Notes under the pieces: generated by a model
What the model was told of the DNA's origin: nothing
Database searches by the model: none
The model's input: the letters and a program-made list of their open reading frames with translations, nothing else
Source of the DNA: Brenneria populi
GTDB taxonomy: Bacteria > Pseudomonadota > Gammaproteobacteria > Enterobacterales > Enterobacteriaceae
Direction of reading: 5' to 3'
Length of the DNA: 64,000 nt
Assembly (NCBI RefSeq): GCF_036016195.1
Contig: NZ_JAYWTM010000001.1
Coordinates: 124,001-188,000 of the forward strand
Program-made: the position numbers and the translations under genes
Shown: piece after piece, positions 61,631 through 64,000 of the stretch
Layout: each line of letters begins with the position of its first letter
How positions within the stretch are numbered: position 1 is the first letter of the stretch

Positions 61631-61747
61631 ATGCGCCGGCGCAAATTAGGAAAAATCGGCTTTACTTGCCAGCCGTCCCCTTTCAACGCTAGATTAAGCG
61701 CATATATCCCATCTGATAGATACTAACCGGCGATTTCGGGTAAAAAC

Positions 61748-62218
61748 ATGATGCGTTTAAGGCATGTATTGGTGTTGGCGATCCTGATATTGGCGGGGTG
61801 CAGCAGTCATAAAAACCCGCCGCCGAATCCGCGCCTGAGCGATTCGATTATGGTTGTGGCGCAGCTAAACGATCAGCTTAATCAATGGTATCGGACGCCC
61901 TATCGCTATGGCGGCTTGGATCGCAACGGGGTAGATTGCTCGGGCTTTGTCTATTTGACCTTCCGCGACCGGTTCGGCATGCGCCTGCCGCGTTCGACCG
62001 AAGAGCAGACTACGTTGGGCGAACGGGTGGATCGCGACGCGCTGTTGCCCGGCGACCTGGTCTTTTTCAAGACGGGCAGCGGCGAAAGCGGTCTGCATGT
62101 AGGGATCTATGATAAAGACGATCGTTTTATTCACGCCTCCACCAGCCGCGGCGTCATCCGCTCATCGCTGAAAAACGTTTACTGGAAACGGGCCTATTGG
62201 CAGGCGCGACGTATCTGA
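61748..62218 (+). CDS. nlpC: NlpC/P60 family lipoprotein NlpC
   Basis: 156 residues. Lipobox LILAGC gives an outer-membrane or inner-membrane lipoprotein. NlpC/P60 catalytic residues: Cys in NGVDCSGFVYLTF, His in LHVGIYDKDD, and His in RFIHASTSRG. Likely a peptidoglycan endopeptidase. Same place after btuD as in E. coli. Confidence 0.96.
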   Translation: MMRLRHVLVLAILILAGCSSHKNPPPNPRLSDSIMVVAQLNDQLNQWYRTPYRYGGLDRNGVDCSGFVYLTFRDRFGMRLPRSTEEQTTLGERVDRDALLPGDLVFFKTGSGESGLHVGIYDKDDRFIHASTSRGVIRSSLKNVYWKRAYWQARRI

Positions 62219-62307
62219 AAGTTTTTTACCTCAATCGGTTCCCTCTCCCCCATAGACGTCAAGCGGCCGGATGCTTGAACAATGAGGGGATAGGGCGTGG
62301 AGCATCT

Positions 62308-63324
62308 ATGTCCTCACTACGTTTACTTATCTCGGATTCCGTCGATCCCTGGTTCAATTTGGCCGTCGAAGAGTGCATTTTCAGGCAAATGCCGACGACG
62401 CAGCGGGTACTGTTTTTATGGCGTAACGCCGAGACCGTGGTGATCGGCCGGGCGCAGAATCCGTGGAAAGAGTGCAATACGCGCCGGATGGAAGAGGACG
62501 GCATCAGGCTGGCCCGGCGCAGCAGCGGCGGCGGGGCGGTATTTCACGATCTCGGCAATACCTGTTTTACCTTTATGACGGGTAAGCCAGAATATGATAA
62601 AAGCGTTTCAACCCACATCATTCTCAACGCGCTGGCGCAGAGGGGGATCAACGCCAGCGCTTCCGGCCGCAACGATCTGGTGATTGACACGGCGGACGGC
62701 AGCCGCAAGATATCGGGTTCCGCATATCGGGAAACCAGGGATCGCGGTTTCCATCACGGCACTCTGCTATTGAACGCCGACCTGAGCCGTTTAGCGGATT
62801 ATCTCAATCCCGATGTGAAAAAACTGCAGGCCAAGGGCATTACCTCCGTACGCTCCCGGGTCGCCAATCTGGTCGAGCTACTGCCTTCCATCGATCATCA
62901 GCAGATCTGCCGGTCGGTGAGCGAGGCTTTTTTCGCTTATTACGGCGAACGTTGCGAGCCGGAAGCGATCTCCCCCACGGCGTTGCCGGACCTGCCGGGA
63001 TTCGGCGAGCAGTTTGCCCGCCAGAGCAGTTGGGCGTGGAATTTCGGGCAGGCGCCGGACTTTACCCATCAGTTGGATAACCGCTTCGCTTGGGGCGGCG
63101 TCGAGCTGCATTTTGACGTTGCGCGCGGCGCTATCGCCCGCGCTCAGGCGTTTACCGATAGCCTAAATCCCGCTCCGCTGGAGGCGCTGGCCGCGGCGCT
63201 GAAGAATACGCCATATCGCCCGGAAAGTATGGCCGACCTTTGCCTGCGGCTGATTGACGCGTTTCCGGAACAGCAAAATGAATTACGGCAAACGGCGGAC
63301 TGGCTGGCGCAAAGCGTGCGCTAA
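62308..63324 (+). CDS. lplA: Lipoate-protein ligase A
   Basis: 338 residues from the ATG at 62308 (GGAGC before it), the exact E. coli length. It activates lipoate to lipoyl-AMP and joins it to lipoyl domains of 2-oxoacid dehydrogenases. Lipoyl-AMP site RRSSGGGAVFHDLGN, the essential lysine in SRKISGSAYRET, and HHGTLLLNADLS. In E. coli lplA is far from this region; here it stands between nlpC and ydiV, and it reads as a normal core gene. Confidence 0.97.
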   Translation: MSSLRLLISDSVDPWFNLAVEECIFRQMPTTQRVLFLWRNAETVVIGRAQNPWKECNTRRMEEDGIRLARRSSGGGAVFHDLGNTCFTFMTGKPEYDKSVSTHIILNALAQRGINASASGRNDLVIDTADGSRKISGSAYRETRDRGFHHGTLLLNADLSRLADYLNPDVKKLQAKGITSVRSRVANLVELLPSIDHQQICRSVSEAFFAYYGERCEPEAISPTALPDLPGFGEQFARQSSWAWNFGQAPDFTHQLDNRFAWGGVELHFDVARGAIARAQAFTDSLNPAPLEALAAALKNTPYRPESMADLCLRLIDAFPEQQNELRQTADWLAQSVR

Positions 63325-63646
63325 TTATTTTTAACTCCCCGCCGCTATCCGCATCGGCCCTCTCTCCACGGAATAGGCCGCGGCGCGGTTCGAGATGCCC
63401 GTCCGTTAACGCGGGCAGGAGGCAAAAGACGGTATTTCGGCCGATTTTCGCCTGCCGCGCCGATTAAAGAGATAATAAAACTATCTTTTGGGATAGGTTC
63501 TTATTGTGTTTATGCACAAAGTGTATTGTCCTAGTCTATAAATCAAGCAAATGGCGATTTAGAGCTTATCCCGGGGTTAAAATGGCAAGCAAAATAGCCC
63601 TAATGGGATAGACTCTAACTGTCGCCTGACTTATGAACGACACGAC
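63325..63646. other. Intergenic region lplA/ydiV
   Basis: About 320 bases without a gene. GC-rich up to 63460, then AT-rich, probably the ydiV promoter. A short frame (ATG at 63582) stops after nine codons. Confidence 0.45.
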
Positions 63647-64000
63647 ATGCTTATTCGGTTAGATGTGGACTATGTGAGCGATTATGTTTTCTGGCCTATT
63701 TATAGCTTGGAAGGAAAGTTATTGGCCGTTGAAATGATAACGCGATTTAATAGCTTATTTGGCAATGCCAGTATCTTGCCCGATATTATTTTCAGCATGT
63801 TAACTAAATTGCAACATCACGATTTAATTAAAGAACAAATAAGCTTCATCAAGAGGAACGCCGCCTGGTTTACCCGTAATGACGTGCTGCTGGTGCTCAA
63901 GATCGATGATGAAATAGCAGATTTTTTAATGGAATCGGACGCGTTGCGTAATGAAATCGACAATCTGTTATTCATTGCATTAGAGATTAATGAGCTTTTT
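63647..64000 (+). CDS. ydiV: EAL-domain anti-FlhDC factor, YdiV/RflP-like (3' end outside window)
   Basis: 118 codons up to the window edge. MLIRLDVDYVSDYVFWPIYS aligns with the start of E. coli YdiV at the same distance from the first PI. VEMITRFN replaces the catalytic EAL/EVL of true c-di-GMP phosphodiesterases, as YdiV has VELITHF, and it continues with the same spacing to KEQISFIK. E. coli YdiV does not degrade c-di-GMP; it binds FlhD and sends FlhDC to ClpXP, repressing motility in poor nutrient. nlpC-ydiV is also adjacent in E. coli. The start is a codon with a weak ribosome site. Confidence 0.82.
   Translation, partial: MLIRLDVDYVSDYVFWPIYSLEGKLLAVEMITRFNSLFGNASILPDIIFSMLTKLQHHDLIKEQISFIKRNAAWFTRNDVLLVLKIDDEIADFLMESDALRNEIDNLLFIALEINELF

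Overview
This window is chromosomal DNA of an enterobacterium, most likely of the Pectobacteriaceae (Brenneria/Dickeya/Pectobacterium group). The case rests on protein sequence that runs almost residue for residue with Escherichia coli core genes and on long stretches of E. coli gene order (opgGH-lpxL-trhO-yceI-yceJ; bssS-dinI-pyrC; rne-rluC-yceF-yceD-rpmF-plsX-fabHDG-acpP-fabF-pabC-mltG-tmk-holB-ycfH-ptsG; hinT-lpoB-thiK-nagZ-ycfP-ndh-ycfJ; mfd-lolCDE-nagK-cobB; btuCED-nlpC-ydiV). The genus cannot be fixed from the sequence alone. I saw no rRNA, tRNA, complete insertion sequence, prophage or CRISPR array.

Layout. Positions 1-7.3 kb are the accessory part: a DksA-type zinc-finger protein running off the left edge, a DUF523/TudS-like protein, an orphan GhoT/OrtT-type membrane toxin, a secreted cysteine-rich small protein, an AT-rich islet with a ribbon-helix-helix protein and an unknown protein, a chemoreceptor, and a DUF2946 + PepSY-TM pair. 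Positions 7.8-24.5 kb hold envelope genes (periplasmic glucan synthesis, lipid A acylation, YceI/cytochrome b561), small stress regulators, pyrC, RNase E and RluC. Positions 24.7-34.5 kb are the fatty-acid/phospholipid cluster followed by pabC, mltG, tmk and holB. Positions 34.5-46.5 kb carry ptsG, a glycerol-dehydrogenase-like gene, hinT, the cell-wall genes lpoB and nagZ, thiK, ndh, ycfJ and a glutamate/aspartate-binding protein. Positions 46.5-64 kb carry yegD, treA, mfd, the LolCDE lipoprotein exporter, nagK, cobB, the BtuCD cobalamin importer, nlpC, lplA and the start of ydiV (rflP), which runs off the right edge.

Compared with E. coli, the flagellar flg cluster is absent between pyrC and rne, and opgC, fhuE, ycfL and bhsA-type genes are missing from their usual places. 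A GldA-like gene, the GltI-like gene, yegD, treA and lplA sit in intervals where E. coli has other genes.

The most striking structures are non-coding. Two dispersed repeat families occur. One has imperfect inverted ends (four copies, about 65-200 bp). The other is built around a terminator-like hairpin with an AAAAACGC/GCGTTTTT stem (six copies), and one of its copies lies in frame inside the signal-peptide region of the GltI-like gene. That gene is also preceded by a near-perfect NtrC site and a sigma-54 promoter. Other recognisable control sites are a LexA box before dinI, perfect FNR boxes before ndh and the GldA-like gene, and CRP, Mlc-like and SgrS-pairing sequences before ptsG.
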